Numbered from the stretch's first letter, positions 1 to 9,047 are shown. The stretch is DNA of 33,237 nucleotides from CAYVQF01 sp964454015 (GCA_964454015.1 CAYVQF010000060.1:1-33237); one strand, 5' to 3'. Notes: generated by a model not told the origin, from the letters alone. A program made the numbers and translations.

Positions 1-38
1 CTTGGAAATCCAAGAACAACGGGGTTTTTTCTTTTCTT
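1..38 (+). terminator. Right half of an intrinsic terminator cut by the window edge
   Basis: The window opens with CTTGG-AAAT-CCAAG (1-14), continues with AACAACGGGG (15-24) and then a T-rich run (25-38). The GGGG directly before TTTTTT suggests that bases 10-24 are the full right arm of a longer terminator stem whose left arm starts outside the window. Only the inner five pairs can be seen. It would end transcription of an unseen plus-strand gene to the left. Confidence 0.6.
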
Positions 39-177
39 GACCGTGGATCAGGGGCAGGGTCCTGCTTCAGAGGGGGGCGGTGTTGACGCCGGCCGCCAGT
101 CTGGGCGGTGCATAGACGCGGTGGTGCGAGCTTGTTACATTGCCGGGGATGGTGCTGCATAGAGGACGTGCTTGCTC

Positions 178-2295
178 ATGGATCCACAAGCTAGCCTGTC
201 GCCGGGCGACAATCTCGAAGGGCGATACGTCATTGCTGCGCTGCTGGGCGAGGGTGGCTTTGGCGTGGTCTACAAGGCGCGGCAGTTGACCACTGGGCAA
301 GACGTGGCGATCAAGGTCTTGCACCCCAACATTTCGCCGACCGTGGCGGCGCAACTGGACGCGCGTTTTCAGCGCGAGATGTCGGTGATTGCGCACCTGA
401 AGCATCCCAACATCGTGCGCCTGCTCGACTCGGGCCACCTGCCCGATGGGCGTCTCTACACGGTGCTGGAGCTCATCGACGGTGAGGAGCTGTCAGACCT
501 GCTGGCGCGGGAGGGCTCGCTGGGCGTGGGTGAGGCCAAGCGCTTGCTCGGTCAAGTGATGGAGGCCTTGGCTTGTGCGCACGGGCAAGGGATCGTGCAT
601 CGGGATCTGAAACCGAGCAACATCATGGTGACTCGGGCCGGCCGCTTGCGCAACGCCATGGTGTTGGACTTCGGGATCGCCACGGTGAGCGAGGATCACG
701 ACGATCCGGACTTTGCGCGCCTGACCCAGACGGGGCAGATCCACGGCACGCCGGCCTATATGGCGCCGGAGCAGCTCCAGGGCCGGGTGACGGCGCAGTG
801 CGACATCTATGCGTGGGGGCTGACCTTCGTCGAGGCCCTCACGGGGCGGCCCGTGGTCGAGGGGGTGTCCGTGGCGTCGGCCATCTACCAGCAGCTCTCG
901 CCGACGCCTGTGACCCTGCCGGAGCTGGACGACGCTTCGTTGTTGGAAGTGCTGCGGCGGGCGACGGCCAAAGAGGCCCAGCGCCGCTATCAGAGCGCCG
1001 ACGAGGTCTTGGCGGACCTCGAGGCCTTGGCTGGCGGCGCGCTCACGGCGCCGCTGGAGAGCGGGGCCACGGCGCTGGGGACGCGGCGTGAGGCGGTGGC
1101 GGCGCGGGAGACCCTGGCAGAGGGGGAGCAGGGGGTGGCCTTCATGGCCACCGAGGCGGTGGGCCCGGACGAGGTGGCGCAGGTCTTGGCGCAGACGCCG
1201 AGGGGAGGGACGGCGCGGCAGCGGCGGGGAGCTTGGTGGGCGGTGCTGGTGGTGGCGGTGCTGGTGGTGGCGGGTGGCGGGCTCGTGTGGTGGTCGCAGG
1301 CGCCTGGTGGGGTGGAGACGGGGGTGCCCTGTCCGCCGGGTCAGGTGCGCAGCGCCGACACCCAAGGGGAGTGCTGTTGGCCTGGGCAGGCGTGGAACGG
1401 GGCGCGCTGCGTCGGGGCGCCGTCCCGGTGCCCCGAAGGTCAGTTGGTGAACGCGGCGGAGCAGACTTGCTCTCTGCCCCCCTGTGAGGCGGGCAAGCAT
1501 CGGCCCGATGGGCTGCACTGTTGCTGGGAGGAGCAGGCCTGGTCCGAGTCGCAGGGGCGCTGTATCGGCACGCCGCGTTGTCCACCGTCGTCGCTGCTCC
1601 ACGAAGAGACGTGTTTGGCTTTGGGTGCTGACGCGTGGTTGAATCACACGGGCTGCGAGGCTGGCAATACGCGGGCTTGCGTGGCTCTGGGGATGATGTT
1701 GCAAGATGGCGTCGGTGCCGAGCGGCATCCGGCGCGGGCCTACGCGCTCTTTGCGCAGGCCTGTGAGGCAAAGAACGTGGCCGGATGTTACTACTTGGCC
1801 GTGGCGACTTACTTGGGGTTGGGTTGCCAGGCCGACGCGGCGGCGGCCATGAAGCTGTGGGAGCAGGCTTGCCGCGACGGGCGGGCTGCGGCGTGCTACG
1901 ACCTGGCCATGGTGGCAGAGAAGCAGGGCGGCGAGGGGTCTGGGGCGGCGGTGCTGGCGCTGTTGGAGCGGGCTTGTGAGTTGGAGCCGGGGATGGCGTG
2001 TGATGCCCTGGGGATGCGCTATCAGATGGGGCTGGGGGTGGCGGCGGACGCGCCGCGGGCACGCGCTTATTATGCCCAGGCCTGCCAGGCGGGCTATGCC
2101 TTTGGGTGCACCCACAGCGCCTGGATGGCGGGCACCTTGGAAGAGACGCGGGCGCTGTTGAGTGGTGCCTGTGAGAGCGCTGAGACCTTTGCCTGTCTGT
2201 TGTTGGCTGGGCTGCTCGATGGGAGCGCGGTGAGCGAGGCGCCGCTGCTACGGCGGCGGGCCTGTGAGGACGGGTGGATACACGCCTGCGATTGA
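178..2295 (+). CDS. Membrane Ser/Thr protein kinase with Cys-rich and Sel1-like exterior
   Basis: This is a eukaryote-type (Hanks) protein kinase of 705 aa. The kinase domain (about 17-285) has every landmark: the glycine loop GEGGFG at 24-29, Lys46 in VAIK, HRDLKPSN at 141-148, DFG starting at Asp164, and APE ending at Glu198. A hydrophobic segment near 352-374 should cross the inner membrane. After it come two short Cys-rich motifs of the form 'CCW..QAW....RC.G' (about 382-455) and then about six Sel1-like helical repeats (about 485-705), most with cysteines at fixed places. The outer part probably senses or binds a ligand. The ATG at 178 was chosen. A TTG at 172 sits closer to the AGAGGA at 161-166 and is a real alternative. 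The next gene encodes an FHA protein, a natural phosphothreonine reader. The kinase call is sure; the ligand is unknown. Confidence 0.93.
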   Translation: MDPQASLSPGDNLEGRYVIAALLGEGGFGVVYKARQLTTGQDVAIKVLHPNISPTVAAQLDARFQREMSVIAHLKHPNIVRLLDSGHLPDGRLYTVLELIDGEELSDLLAREGSLGVGEAKRLLGQVMEALACAHGQGIVHRDLKPSNIMVTRAGRLRNAMVLDFGIATVSEDHDDPDFARLTQTGQIHGTPAYMAPEQLQGRVTAQCDIYAWGLTFVEALTGRPVVEGVSVASAIYQQLSPTPVTLPELDDASLLEVLRRATAKEAQRRYQSADEVLADLEALAGGALTAPLESGATALGTRREAVAARETLAEGEQGVAFMATEAVGPDEVAQVLAQTPRGGTARQRRGAWWAVLVVAVLVVAGGGLVWWSQAPGGVETGVPCPPGQVRSADTQGECCWPGQAWNGARCVGAPSRCPEGQLVNAAEQTCSLPPCEAGKHRPDGLHCCWEEQAWSESQGRCIGTPRCPPSSLLHEETCLALGADAWLNHTGCEAGNTRACVALGMMLQDGVGAERHPARAYALFAQACEAKNVAGCYYLAVATYLGLGCQADAAAAMKLWEQACRDGRAAACYDLAMVAEKQGGEGSGAAVLALLERACELEPGMACDALGMRYQMGLGVAADAPRARAYYAQACQAGYAFGCTHSAWMAGTLEETRALLSGACESAETFACLLLAGLLDGSAVSEAPLLRRRACEDGWIHACD

Positions 2296-2478
2296 GTGGC
2301 CGAGGTGACGCTGCGACGCCGGAGGTGGATCCCCAAGGTGGTCTCGCGCGGCTGCTGGGGGAAGGGTTGGGCTGCGGCCTTCGGCTGCGGTGGGCTCGAC
2401 GGGTGAGGTTGATTTGGGTATGCTGCTGCGGGCGTGAATGTGTCCGTTAGATCTCTCGTGTGGGCTGTGGAAGCGAAG
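2296..2478. other. Intergenic gap between kinase and cyclase genes
   Basis: These 183 bp hold no convincing gene. A GC-rich hairpin can be drawn around GCGGCC-TTC-GGCTGC (allowing one G-U pair), but no T-run follows, so it is not a clear intrinsic terminator. No promoter with both boxes could be recognised, so whether the two genes share a transcript is open. Confidence 0.4.
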
Positions 2479-4095
2479 ATGGCGAAGATTGTCTACAAAG
2501 ACCCCAATGGCCGGCTCATCGAATACCGTTTGAAGGAGCGCAACTCGATTGGGCGGCATCCAGCGCAAGACATCCAGATCCTCGACCGGGTGGTGTCCAA
2601 GGCCCACGCCGAGATCATTCGCGAGCGCGATGGCTTCTATCTCTACGACATTGGGAGCCGCAACGGCACGGTGATCAACGGCGAGCGGTGGGAGGCGGCG
2701 CATCGGCTGAGTGAGGGTGACGAGATCACCTTGGGGGCGGCGTCGCTGCTTTTTCGCGAAGAGACGGTGCAGCGGCCCGTGAGCGAGCGGGTGACTTTCC
2801 AGGAGAGTGGGCCTGACCCGGCGATACGTCGGCGGGTGGACAGCACGGGGCAGTTTTTACCTGAGCAGCAGATCAGCGACAACGACGTGTTGCGTCGGGA
2901 CTACGAGCGCCTGCGCATCGCCGTTGAGCTGGCGCGCGAGGTGGGCCTGCAGTTCGACTTGGACAAGCTCCTGGACAAGATTCTGGAGAAGGCGTTCCAG
3001 GTCTTTTCGGTGGATCGCGGGGTGATCCTGCTACAGGATTTCGAGAGCGGCCAGATGACGCCGCGGGCCTTGCGCAGCCGCTCGGGGAAAGAGGTGGGGG
3101 AGATTCGCATCTCCCAGACCATCCTGCGGGAGGTGTGCGTCGAGAAGACGGCCGTGCTCTCGAGCGATGCCATGATGGACTCGCGTTTCTCGGGTGCCCA
3201 TTCGATCATCATCGACGGCATCCGCAGCACCATGAGTGTGCCTTTGCTCTATGGCGATGAGTTGCTGGGTGTCATTCACCTGGACAACCAGTTTGCCTCG
3301 GGCGTTTTCACCGACAAGGATCTGCAAATTTTGATGGGCTTTGCCCAGCAAGCGGCGGTGAACATCAAGCACCATCGCCTGTTGCAGGAGATGGAGCAGA
3401 ACATTCTGGCGCGGGACAAGCTGCGGCGGCTCTTGTCGCCGCACTTGATCGACGACGTCTTGAATGGCCGCATCGAGTTGAAGAAAGGGGGCGAGCGCCG
3501 CAGCGCGACGGTGCTCTTTTCGGATATTCGCGGCTTCACCTCGACCACGGAGCGCAACGAACCAGAGGCCATCGTCTCGATGCTCAACGAGTATTTCGAG
3601 GTGATGGTGGAGATCATTTTCAACTACGAGGGTACCCTGGACAAGTTCGTCGGGGACGAGATCATGGCCGTGTGGGGCGCGCCGATGGCGCGGGAAGACC
3701 ACGCGCTGCGGGCGGTGCTGTGTGCCCTGGACATGTTCCAAGCCCTGGCCAACCTCAACGCCGAGCGGGCGCTGCAGGGCAAGCAGGCCATCGACATCGG
3801 TATCGGTATCGCCTCGGGCGAGATGATCGCTGGCTATATGGGCTCCAACCAAGCCATGGACTACACGGTGATCGGGGATACGGTGAACCTCGGGTCGCGC
3901 TTGTGTTCGGCGGCTGGACCTGGCGAAATTCTGATCAATGAGCAGACTTTGGCCCAGGTGCGGGACGATGTGGAGTTCATTGCTCTGCCGCCGGTCCACG
4001 TCAAAGGCAAGGCCGCCCCGGTCAAGCTCTACCGGGTGGTGGACCGCAAGCAGGTCGCCAACAGTTTGACGGGAGACACCTTTGCCGCGAGCTGA
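2479..4095 (+). CDS. FHA-GAF-class III adenylate/guanylate cyclase
   Basis: This is a three-domain signalling protein of 538 aa. An N-terminal FHA domain (about 5-95) carries the phosphothreonine-binding pattern IGRHP, SKAHAEI and SRNGT. A GAF domain (about 148-298) follows, then a class III nucleotide cyclase domain (about 344-525). The two metal-binding aspartates are Asp349 (FSDIRGFT) and Asp393 (KFVGDEIMAVWGAP). Lys389 and Thr463 (DYTVIGD) sit at the purine-selecting positions, and the Lys/Thr pair is that of class IIIb adenylyl cyclases, so cAMP is the likely product. No membrane segment is seen, so it should be cytosolic. The ATG at 2479 is preferred because a GGAAG lies five bases upstream and the FHA fold begins at once; a GTG at 2434 would add 15 residues. 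The kinase encoded just upstream is a plausible partner. Confidence 0.92.
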   Translation: MAKIVYKDPNGRLIEYRLKERNSIGRHPAQDIQILDRVVSKAHAEIIRERDGFYLYDIGSRNGTVINGERWEAAHRLSEGDEITLGAASLLFREETVQRPVSERVTFQESGPDPAIRRRVDSTGQFLPEQQISDNDVLRRDYERLRIAVELAREVGLQFDLDKLLDKILEKAFQVFSVDRGVILLQDFESGQMTPRALRSRSGKEVGEIRISQTILREVCVEKTAVLSSDAMMDSRFSGAHSIIIDGIRSTMSVPLLYGDELLGVIHLDNQFASGVFTDKDLQILMGFAQQAAVNIKHHRLLQEMEQNILARDKLRRLLSPHLIDDVLNGRIELKKGGERRSATVLFSDIRGFTSTTERNEPEAIVSMLNEYFEVMVEIIFNYEGTLDKFVGDEIMAVWGAPMAREDHALRAVLCALDMFQALANLNAERALQGKQAIDIGIGIASGEMIAGYMGSNQAMDYTVIGDTVNLGSRLCSAAGPGEILINEQTLAQVRDDVEFIALPPVHVKGKAAPVKLYRVVDRKQVANSLTGDTFAAS

Positions 4096-4136
4096 GCGCG
4101 TCCTGGGCAGGTTTTGGCGCGAGGGAACGCAACACG

Positions 4137-5426
4137 ATGAAGAGTCTGCGCAGAGCGGGGCGACACCTAGGGCGAGTGGCCGGAGTGCTGTGGGGGCTCT
4201 TTCCCTTGACGCCGACGGGGGTGGTGGCGGCGGCGATGGCCTATGGGGGGTTGCGCTGGTACGGCTGGCAGCGCGTCGATCACGTGCTCTTCGCCGCGAC
4301 GGGGACGCTGCTGGCCGCCATTGCTCTGGTGACCCTCGTGACCCTGTTGGCGACCTTGGTCTTGTGGCTGGGGCTGTGGACCCAGCGGCGCGCTCCCGAG
4401 GAAGGGCGGGTCATCGAGGCAGAGAGCGAAATATTTTCCGGTTTCCGCATGCCTCGCCTGCGGTTCTGGCCTTTTGTCCAGGTGGGCGCCTTTTGGCGCG
4501 CACCGCGCACGGTGCAGGTGCAGTGGCAGGTCGAAGGCAAGTGGGCGGTGGAGGTGATTCGGCCGCGTGAACGCGGGCGGATCACCGAGGTGGTGCGGAC
4601 CTTCGAGGTGCGTGACATCTTTGGCCTGACGTCCGTGCGCTTTGCCCTGCGCTGGCCGGTGGACCTCACGGTGATGCCCATGCAGGGCTTCCTCAGCATC
4701 TCGCCGGTGGTGCGCGAGAGCGGCGGCGATGGCTATTCTCACCCTGCCGGGACGGCCGAGGGGGAGATGATCGAGATGCGGCGCTACCAGCCGGGAGATC
4801 CCTTGCGGATGGTGCTGTGGAAGGTCTACGCCCGGACCCGCCGCCTGCTGGTGCGCATGCCCGAGCGCGCCATCGCGCCGCAACGCAACATGGTGCTCTA
4901 CATGGTGGCTGGGGCGGGGGACGAGCCGTCGGCGTCGCTGGCGCGCACGGTCTTGGAGCGCTCTGACGAGGCGACGCAGTACGTCTTTGCCGCCGACGGC
5001 GGCGAGAAGGCCGTGGGCGAGCACGGGGAGGCGATGGAGGCGCTCATCGACTCGGTGCGGCATCGCGAGAGGGGTGGCAGCGGCCTGGCGCAGCTCTTTA
5101 CGGCGGTGGACCCGACGCTCTTGGCCAACTGTTTTCTCTTCGTCCCCAACACCAAAGGCCCCTGGCTCGACAAGGTGCGCGCCTTTGCCCAGCGCCTGCC
5201 GCGCCCGCCGGTGTTGCTCTTGGGCATCGATGAGGCGATCGCGGCGGAGGGGCGCGGGCAGCGGTGGCGGCGCCTCTTCGCGGTCACGGCGCCCGCGGCG
5301 ACGCGCAATCAAAATTTCACTAATCTTTATGAAGACCTGCGCTCCATCGGCGAGGTCCGGGTCTTTCACCGGCCGACGGGTCAACCCGTGGAGCCAACGG
5401 CGATTGAGGCGCTGCGGCACTTATGA
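4137..5426 (+). CDS. DUF58 domain membrane protein
   Basis: The 429-aa protein starts with two membrane-spanning segments (about 20-37 and 50-82). A beta-rich region follows, and then the DUF58 signature around residues 214-235, YQPGDPLRMVLWK, where the Gly-Asp-Pro...Trp-Lys pattern is typical of the family. DUF58 proteins often have a von Willebrand A-like C-terminal fold and are commonly encoded beside MoxR AAA+ ATPases. Here the MoxR gene lies one gene downstream, so a working partnership is likely. The stop codon overlaps the start of the next gene as ATGA (5423-5426), which implies translational coupling. A GAGGGA lies about 13 bases before the ATG. The biochemical role of the family is not settled; assembly or maturation of envelope complexes is inferred from context. 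Confidence 0.88.
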   Translation: MKSLRRAGRHLGRVAGVLWGLFPLTPTGVVAAAMAYGGLRWYGWQRVDHVLFAATGTLLAAIALVTLVTLLATLVLWLGLWTQRRAPEEGRVIEAESEIFSGFRMPRLRFWPFVQVGAFWRAPRTVQVQWQVEGKWAVEVIRPRERGRITEVVRTFEVRDIFGLTSVRFALRWPVDLTVMPMQGFLSISPVVRESGGDGYSHPAGTAEGEMIEMRRYQPGDPLRMVLWKVYARTRRLLVRMPERAIAPQRNMVLYMVAGAGDEPSASLARTVLERSDEATQYVFAADGGEKAVGEHGEAMEALIDSVRHRERGGSGLAQLFTAVDPTLLANCFLFVPNTKGPWLDKVRAFAQRLPRPPVLLLGIDEAIAAEGRGQRWRRLFAVTAPAATRNQNFTNLYEDLRSIGEVRVFHRPTGQPVEPTAIEALRHL

Positions 5427-7960
5427 GTACGGCCCACGTCAACGCTTGGGTGCCAGGGTCGCGCGGCGCAGTGCTGCGGGTGGGGCTGTGGGGGGTGGTG
5501 TGCCTCGGGCTGGGGCTGCTCTTCTATGTCAAAGCTTGGGTGTCGCTGCCCGTGGCCGCTGGTGGGACCCTGTTGCTGGTGGTGGCTGCGGTGCTGAGCG
5601 AGGTGCGCCGTCATGATCCGCTGCGGGCGGTGGGTCACGAGCGCTGGTGGGTGGTGGTGGTCAAAGGTCTGCTGTTGGCGCTGGCTGCGGCGGCCTATCT
5701 GTGGGAGCTCGCCACGCCGGCGGCGGTGCTGACGGGAGGCGTGACCATCCTGGGGGCGGCGCTGTTGGCGCGCTGGGCGGCCCAGCGCCGGGTGCGCCTC
5801 GTGTGGTGTTGGGTGCTGGGGGCTGTGGTCTTCGGCTTGGGGCACTGGGTCGGCGAGGGGATGGTGAACGCGATCCTCTTCGACGCTCCCATCGTGGCGA
5901 TCACTGTGGCCGACGCGGTGCAAGTGGGGGCGATGGCCTTTGGCTTGGCTTTCGTGCTGCGGAGCATGGCAGGGCGCTGGCCCGTCGCCCAGGCTTTTGA
6001 GGTGGCCTTGGTGGTCTTTGCGGCGGCCTTCGTCTTCATCGCCCATCGCGACCAGAACCTGCACCGGCCGCGTTTTTTGAGTGACTGGGCGTGGTCCAAC
6101 GGGATCGATCCTCAGATCATCTTGCAGATCGTGGGGGTCGCGACGGCCTTGGTGGCGATCTTGTTGCTGGTGCGCCGCACGACGCTGTTGAAGCTGTTGT
6201 GGTCGTGGCTTTGTTTGGTGCTCCTTGGGGCGCTGTTGTACCACTTCGCGCGGGACGTGCGCATTGCGCCGGAGATCGACACCAGCCTGGGCCTGACGCA
6301 GCAAGAGCAGGACGGCGAAGATGGGGGGGGGCAGGGAGAAGAGCCGCCAGCCGAGCCCGAAGAGGATGAGCGGGGCGAGGGCGGCGGCGGCGGCCAAGGT
6401 GGCGGTGAAGGTGGTGGCGGTGGTGGCGGCCAAGGTGGCGGTGAAGCTGGCGGCGGCGGCGGTGGCGGCGGCGCCCAAGGTGGTGGTGACGGCAGCGGCG
6501 GCGGCCAAGGTGGCGGTGACGGCAGCGGTGGTGGTGACGGCAGTGGCGGCGGCGGCGGTGGTTCGGGGAGTCGGGATCCTTTCAACACGCCGAGCTCTGC
6601 GCCCCAGGTGGTGACCCCCGTCGCGGTGGCGGTCTTTCACGATGATTACGCGCCACCCTACGGGATTTTCTATTTTCGGCAGCAGGTGCTCTCCCGTTAC
6701 AACGGGCACCACCTGGTGGCGAGCGCCCTCGACGCCGACGTTTTGACGGCATTTCCTCCGGCGGAGTCGCACCTTGACGCGGCGCCGACCCAGTCGGACC
6801 AGGCGCACCGGGAGGTGCCGACGTCGATGTTTTTGTTGGTCGAGCACCCGCAGCCCATCGCCTTGAGCCACGCCGTCCAGGTGTCTTCATTGGCCAACCC
6901 CAACCCGCGACGCTTCGTGGCGGCTTACGGGGTGCGTTCGTTGGCGCCGTCGGTGGACACGAGTCGTTTCGTCGGGCGTCGCTCCGTGCCAGAGGCTTGG
7001 TCGGCGGCGCAGCGGCGGCATTATTTGGCCGTGCCTGACGATCCGCGCTATCGGGCGCTGTCGGAGATCATCGTTCGGGATGTGGATCCGCGCTTTTTTG
7101 CCGACGATCTGATGAAGGCCTTTGCCATCAAGCGTTATTTGGAGCGTGAGGGTTTCTACACGCGCAAGGAGCGCCATGCCGACGACCTGGACCCGGCGGC
7201 CTCCTTTCTCTTTGGTTCCATGCGCGGCTACTGCGTCCATTTTGCCCACGCGGCGGTCTATCTCTTCCGCTCTCAAGGGATTGCGGCGCGGGTGGCCTTG
7301 GGCTACGCCGCGGACAACCAGTTCCGTGGGATGGGCTCGACGGTGTTGATCCTGAACGACCAGGCACATGCGTGGCCCGAGATCCACTTGGAAGGGGTGG
7401 GTTGGATCACTTTCGACATTTACCCAGAGCGCAGCGATGAGCCACCTCGGCGCTTCGTGGATCAAGACCTGGAGAGCTTGTTGGGTGAGTTGGCGCGCGA
7501 AGACGAGACAGGGGGCAAGGCGGCCGATCCCGACGCGGCGCGTTTCGCCATTCCTTGGCGGGCCATGGGGTGGGCGTTGTTGTGGGGGCTGTTGGGGCTG
7601 TTGGCCTTGGCCTATGTGGTCAAGTTCGGCCGCTTGCTGCGGGCCTACCTGGGGCGGGGTGCGGCGGCGCGGCGTTGGCTCTTTTTCGCGAGCATGGATC
7701 GTCTGGCCGATGTGGGATTGGCGCGGCGCTATGGCGAGACGCGGGAGGCCTATGCGCGGCGCCTGGCCGAGGTGGCGCCGAGCGTGGTGCCCCTGACCTG
7801 GTTGTACGTGGGTGATGTCTTGGGTGCGCACCAGCGCGGCGCCTTGGAGCGTTATCGCGCTCTGGGGCGCGCCACGGCGCGCGAGTTGGCGCAGGGGGTG
7901 CGCTGGTGGCGGCTGGCCTTGGGGTGGCTCAACCCGCTCGGGTGGTGGCGAAGCAAGTAG
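5423..7960 (+). CDS. Membrane transglutaminase-like protein (TgpA/DUF3488 type) with long glycine-rich linker
   Basis: The 845-aa protein has an N-terminal bundle of several membrane helices (to about residue 290), a strongly acidic stretch, and then a roughly 70-residue Gly-rich tract (about 316-389) made of GGG, GGQ, GGE and DGSGG units. A papain-like transglutaminase core follows, with a visible catalytic triad Cys604 (GYCVHFA), His649 (QAHAWPE) and Asp665 (FDIYPE). One more membrane helix (about 712-735) and a C-terminal cytosolic DUF4129-like helical tail finish the protein. This topology (helices, periplasmic transglutaminase, helix, tail) is that of the TgpA family. The Gly-rich tract lies just where the chain should leave the last N-terminal helix and is unusually long. 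The gene overlaps the DUF58 gene by four bases and precedes moxR, the usual family neighbourhood. The substrate is unknown. Confidence 0.9.
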   Translation: MSTAHVNAWVPGSRGAVLRVGLWGVVCLGLGLLFYVKAWVSLPVAAGGTLLLVVAAVLSEVRRHDPLRAVGHERWWVVVVKGLLLALAAAAYLWELATPAAVLTGGVTILGAALLARWAAQRRVRLVWCWVLGAVVFGLGHWVGEGMVNAILFDAPIVAITVADAVQVGAMAFGLAFVLRSMAGRWPVAQAFEVALVVFAAAFVFIAHRDQNLHRPRFLSDWAWSNGIDPQIILQIVGVATALVAILLLVRRTTLLKLLWSWLCLVLLGALLYHFARDVRIAPEIDTSLGLTQQEQDGEDGGGQGEEPPAEPEEDERGEGGGGGQGGGEGGGGGGGQGGGEAGGGGGGGGAQGGGDGSGGGQGGGDGSGGGDGSGGGGGGSGSRDPFNTPSSAPQVVTPVAVAVFHDDYAPPYGIFYFRQQVLSRYNGHHLVASALDADVLTAFPPAESHLDAAPTQSDQAHREVPTSMFLLVEHPQPIALSHAVQVSSLANPNPRRFVAAYGVRSLAPSVDTSRFVGRRSVPEAWSAAQRRHYLAVPDDPRYRALSEIIVRDVDPRFFADDLMKAFAIKRYLEREGFYTRKERHADDLDPAASFLFGSMRGYCVHFAHAAVYLFRSQGIAARVALGYAADNQFRGMGSTVLILNDQAHAWPEIHLEGVGWITFDIYPERSDEPPRRFVDQDLESLLGELAREDETGGKAADPDAARFAIPWRAMGWALLWGLLGLLALAYVVKFGRLLRAYLGRGAAARRWLFFASMDRLADVGLARRYGETREAYARRLAEVAPSVVPLTWLYVGDVLGAHQRGALERYRALGRATARELAQGVRWWRLALGWLNPLGWWRSK
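6379..6570 (+). repeat. GGN-rich imperfect repeat encoding the glycine tract
   Basis: Inside the transglutaminase gene the DNA is a low-complexity run of GGC, GGT, GGA and GAC codons. Recurrent blocks such as GGCGGCCAAGGTGGCGGTGA appear three times with small changes (near 6390, 6427 and 6503). The repetition suggests growth by slippage or unequal exchange, so length differences between related strains are likely. Confidence 0.75.
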
Positions 7961-7989
7961 AGCGCTGAGGAGCGCAGCAGGAGAGGAGC

Positions 7990-8985
7990 ATGTCTGAGGT
8001 GGAGAAGAGTGGGGTCGCGAGCTTGGACGATGCGCGGGCGGTGGCGGAGAAGCTGCGTGCACGCATGCGTTATGACGTCATGGGCCGCGACGAGGTGATC
8101 GAGCTGGTGCTGGTGGGCCTCTTTGGCGATGGGCACATTCTCCTGGAGGATTACCCGGGCTCGGGCAAGACCACCCTGGCCAAGGCGCTGGGCAACAGCA
8201 TCGTCGACGATGTCCACGACGACGAGATCCCCGATTTCCGCCGCATCCAGTTCACGCCCGATCTTCTGCCTTCGGACATCACGGGCGTGATGGTCTTCGA
8301 CACGGAGAGCAATGATTTCCACTTCAGGCGCGGCCCCATTTTCGCGCACGTGGTCTTGGTGGACGAGATCAACCGCACCTCCCCCAAGGTGCAGGCGGCG
8401 CTGCTGGAGGCCATGGCGGAGAAGCAGGTCACCGTCGACAACGTGAGCTATGTGCTGGACGCTCTCTTTTTCGTCATGGCGACGCAGAACCCCTTGGACT
8501 CCATCGGCACCTATCCCCTGCCGTTGGCCCAGTTGGATCGTTTTCTTTTCAAGATCCGGATGCAGCACATCGACCGCGCCGCCGAGCTGGAGGTGCTGGC
8601 CTCGTGGGGCAAGCCGCGCAGCGGCTGCCTCTTGCCCAAGGTGACTCGGAGCGACGTGGTCAAGGCGCGCGACTTGTTGCGGGGCCAGGTCTACGTGGCG
8701 CCGCAGGTCATGTCGTGTTTGGTGGACTTGGCGCGCGCCATCCGGGCCGATCGCCGCTGCACCCAAGGGGTCTCGACGCGATCGTTGGTGCAGGCCGTGC
8801 CCGCGCTCCAGACCTTGGCGCTGTTGCGGGGGCGGGATTTCGTCTCTGCCGATGATGTGGACTACCTGGCCGTCCCGCTGCTCCAGCACCGGGTGGCGCT
8901 GGTGCCGGGGGTGGCGGAGCCGGCCGAGGTGATCCGGGCGGCCCTCCCTGGGCCCTTGGAAGAATTGGCTCGCGTCAGTCGTTGA
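7990..8985 (+). CDS. MoxR family AAA+ ATPase
   Basis: This is a 331-aa cytosolic AAA+ ATPase of the MoxR type. Walker A is GSGKTT at 57-62, Walker B is VLVDEIN at 122-128, and the sensor region reads MATQNPLDSIGTYPLPLAQLDRF, with the 'TQNP...G..PLP.AQLDRF' pattern very typical of MoxR. MoxR ATPases act as chaperones that assemble or activate protein complexes, usually with DUF58 or VWA partners encoded beside them, as here. A strong Shine-Dalgarno AGGAGAGGAG (7978-7987) lies just before the ATG. The gap after the transglutaminase gene is only 29 bp, so the genes are very probably in one operon. Confidence 0.95.
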   Translation: MSEVEKSGVASLDDARAVAEKLRARMRYDVMGRDEVIELVLVGLFGDGHILLEDYPGSGKTTLAKALGNSIVDDVHDDEIPDFRRIQFTPDLLPSDITGVMVFDTESNDFHFRRGPIFAHVVLVDEINRTSPKVQAALLEAMAEKQVTVDNVSYVLDALFFVMATQNPLDSIGTYPLPLAQLDRFLFKIRMQHIDRAAELEVLASWGKPRSGCLLPKVTRSDVVKARDLLRGQVYVAPQVMSCLVDLARAIRADRRCTQGVSTRSLVQAVPALQTLALLRGRDFVSADDVDYLAVPLLQHRVALVPGVAEPAEVIRAALPGPLEELARVSR

Positions 8986-9047
8986 TTTTGGTGCTGCCGG
9001 CAGGGGGGCACGGCGCCGCGGCGCGTGTTCGTTTGGAGTGACTTTTG

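Noticed and set aside
493..2115. 540-codon open frame on the minus strand inside the kinase gene
   Set aside because: Low-complexity His/Arg/Pro-rich translation with no motifs, fully opposite a gene with perfect kinase motifs. GC-rich DNA leaves such frames open.
6112..6588. Proline-rich minus-strand open frame
   Set aside because: It is the complement of the glycine codons of the transglutaminase linker (GGN read backwards as CCN).
8994..9003. CTGCCGGCAG palindrome before the helical-repeat protein gene
   Set aside because: A short 10-bp palindrome with no loop is expected by chance in GC-rich DNA and lies inside an apparent operon.
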